Source: GCA-003244245 sp039924425 (lineage in GTDB: Bacteria; Actinomycetota; Actinomycetes; Mycobacteriales; Pseudonocardiaceae). From it: a stretch of DNA of 12,623 bases. The stretch is from positions 1 to 12,623 of the forward strand of contig JBDTAX010000012.1 of assembly GCA_039924425.1 (NCBI GenBank). The letters are read 5' to 3'. Shown piece by piece: positions 11,240 to 12,623 of the stretch (positions are counted from its first letter, which is position 1; each line of letters opens with the position of its first letter). Below the pieces are notes generated by a model. That model searched no databases. It was not told the DNA's origin and saw only the letters and a list, made by a program, of their open reading frames with translations. Both the position numbers and the translations under genes were made by a program.

Positions 11240-12623
11240 CCGAGCTCACCCTGCCGGGCTGCCGCACCACACCGTTGGGCGGCTACTTGACCGCGCTCGG
11301 GCTGCTGCGTGCCGTCACCCGGCTACTCGACGGCGAGGCGGCTGGATGTTGGGAGCGCCAGCGATTCGTGCTCGGCAGCCGCTATGGGACGCTCGATGAG
11401 CTGGTGGACGAGCTGCTGGCGCGGTTCGAGCCGGAAGCCATCGTCTCACCGTGGAACGCCGGCTCCGGCTTTGCTGGCAATGGCAAGAACGTCACCGCTG
11501 AACGGGCCCTGCAGGCCGTCCGGCAGTCCGAGGATCATCGGCTCGCGCGCCTCAAAGAGGCGGTCCACACGGGTGATCGAGTGGTGGCGCTCGGCCGGGA
11601 ACGAGGGTGGGGCGGCAAGGGCGACGATCTCTGGGACAAGACTCGCAAGCGCGATGTCCTTGGTTTGTGCCGCAACGAGTTTCCCGATCACGCGTTGCCG
11701 TGGCTCGACGCCGCGGTCGCCCTCGGCCAAGACGATGACCCCGCCTACAGCCGGCTGCTCGGCACCGGGGGAAACTTCGGCCGCCAGGATCTGTCGGCCA
11801 CGTACCTGGCGCGGGTGCAGTCTGCTCTCACCGATCACCGCACGCGGGGGTGGCTGCATTCGCTGCTCAGCGGTGTGGAGTCGATGCCGTACCTGCGGGA
11901 CGCGGTAGGGCAGTTCGACCCCGGCAGAGCGGGCGGCATCCAGTCCTCGCCGTGGGAGAAGGTGGACGACAAGGGATTCGTCAACCCCTGGGCGTTTCTG
12001 CTCACGGTGGAGGGCGCGCTGTTGTTCGCCACAGCTGTCGTCCGCAGGCACGGAACCGAGTATGCGCGGGTGGCTCTGCCGTTCCAGGTCCGCAGCTCCG
12101 CCGTCGGCTACCCGACGCAGGCACCGGGAGAGAACGTGCTGGGGGAGTTGTGGGCGCCTGAATGGTCCGCTCCGGCTCAGCTGGACGAGGTCACGCACTT
12201 GCTAGCAGAGGGCCGTGCTGAATGGAACAAGCGGCCCGCCGGTTCCGGGCTCGATTTCGCCAGGGCGGTCTCCACTCTCGGAGTCGACCGCGGCATCGAC
12301 GCCTTCGAGCGGCACCTTTTCGTCGACCGGCACGGCCAGAATCCGCTTGCGATACCAGCGGGGCGTATCAAAGTCTGCCGCAGGCGTGGGGTGCAGGTGC
12401 TGGCGAAGCTCGACGCCTGGTTGAATTGGCTGCGCCGCGCTGACCTACCCTCTCAGGTGGAGACGGGTTTGCGGGCGGTCGAGCAGGCACTGTTCAACCA
12501 TGCCCGCTCTGGCGCACCCGACCTGTTGGTCGCGGTCATCTCGGCCGTCGGGCGTTGCCACGAAGCAGTGGCCCGTTCTGCGGCGGCGCGGGGGCTCGTC
12601 CGTCCTCTGCTGATGAGCGACCC
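11236..12623 (+). CDS. csx17: Csx17 (Cas8g), large subunit of the type I-G Cascade, 3' end outside the window
   Basis: 462 residues are visible; family members are usually longer, around 700. Hallmarks of Csx17 are LPGC (6-9) and PLGGYLTALG (13-22) at the start, SPWNAGSGF (71-79), LLGTGGNFGRQDL (174-186), FDPGRAGG (227-234), LWAPEWSAPA (305-314) and GLDFARAVSTLGVDRGI (338-354, a segment strongly typical of the family). This is the signature protein of the former I-U, now I-G, subtype and is expected to hold the PAM-recognising large-subunit role. The GTG start overlaps the cas3 TGA in the pattern GTGA, so translation is coupled. The order cas3-csx17 is that of the Geobacter GSU0051-0052 locus, so csb1 (cas7), csb2 (cas5/6 fusion), cas4-cas1 and cas2 are predicted just beyond the window; that is inference. 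Confidence 0.95.
   Translation, partial: MTELTLPGCRTTPLGGYLTALGLLRAVTRLLDGEAAGCWERQRFVLGSRYGTLDELVDELLARFEPEAIVSPWNAGSGFAGNGKNVTAERALQAVRQSEDHRLARLKEAVHTGDRVVALGRERGWGGKGDDLWDKTRKRDVLGLCRNEFPDHALPWLDAAVALGQDDDPAYSRLLGTGGNFGRQDLSATYLARVQSALTDHRTRGWLHSLLSGVESMPYLRDAVGQFDPGRAGGIQSSPWEKVDDKGFVNPWAFLLTVEGALLFATAVVRRHGTEYARVALPFQVRSSAVGYPTQAPGENVLGELWAPEWSAPAQLDEVTHLLAEGRAEWNKRPAGSGLDFARAVSTLGVDRGIDAFERHLFVDRHGQNPLAIPAGRIKVCRRRGVQVLAKLDAWLNWLRRADLPSQVETGLRAVEQALFNHARSGAPDLLVAVISAVGRCHEAVARSAAARGLVRPLLMSD

Noticed and set aside
11309..11908. Plus-strand open frame of 199 codons within csx17
   Set aside because: Out of frame with the Csx17 signature motifs, Ser/Arg/Pro-rich; the open Csx17 frame has no stop before the window end.

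Overview
The window is GC-rich, densely packed, with very strong third-position G/C bias, frequent GTG starts and 4-bp stop/start overlaps. That points to a high-GC actinobacterium. Protein flavour (small actinobacterial zinc-finger protein, RNase Sa-type ribonuclease, TAP-family lipoprotein, divergent glutamine synthetase) suggests a Pseudonocardiales-like or related chromosome; this taxonomic placement is inference, not proof.

Layout. (1) 1-863, minus: 5' portion of a medium-chain dehydrogenase/quinone-oxidoreductase-like gene that runs off the left edge. (2) 922-1886, plus: three-gene cluster of a small one-pass membrane protein, a secreted or membrane-anchored RNase Sa-type guanyl ribonuclease with all three catalytic residues, and a barstar-like inhibitor. 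(3) 1932-2912, minus: a crotonase-fold protein and, upstream of it, a 61-residue CxxC...CHHH protein. The convergent junction at about 1884-1954 holds two copies of the same hairpin, one of them lying over the crotonase stop codon. (4) 3201-4586, plus: a divergent glutamine synthetase-family enzyme, ending in a 24-bp perfect inverted repeat that also serves the convergent unknown gene (4663-5178, minus). (5) 5244-6287, plus: acyl-CoA dehydrogenase-family protein lacking the usual catalytic Glu. (6) 6380-7960, plus: exported alpha/beta hydrolase of the tripeptidyl-aminopeptidase type. (7) 8143-8712, minus: small DUF3800-like protein. (8) 8879 to the right edge, plus: the first two genes of a type I-G (formerly I-U) CRISPR-Cas operon: Cas3 with the helicase first and the HD nuclease domain last, then csx17 (cas8g), translationally coupled and cut by the window end. 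No CRISPR array is inside the window.

How it fits together. The left 8 kb looks like ordinary chromosomal metabolism plus a ribonuclease/inhibitor pair. The right 4.5 kb is a defence island whose left boundary is the divergent DUF3800-like/cas3 intergenic region. That region carries a perfect 15-bp inverted repeat (8777-8791 / 8841-8855), whose right arm covers the place where the cas3 -35 should be, directly upstream of a TATCAT -10 seven bases before the cas3 ATG. It is the best candidate for a control site or small element not accounted for by the genes.

A recurring theme is leaderless initiation: five starts (863 minus, 922 plus, 5178 minus, 5244 plus, 8879 plus) have a TANNNT hexamer ending 6-7 bases before the start codon, and four of them form two tightly packed divergent pairs.
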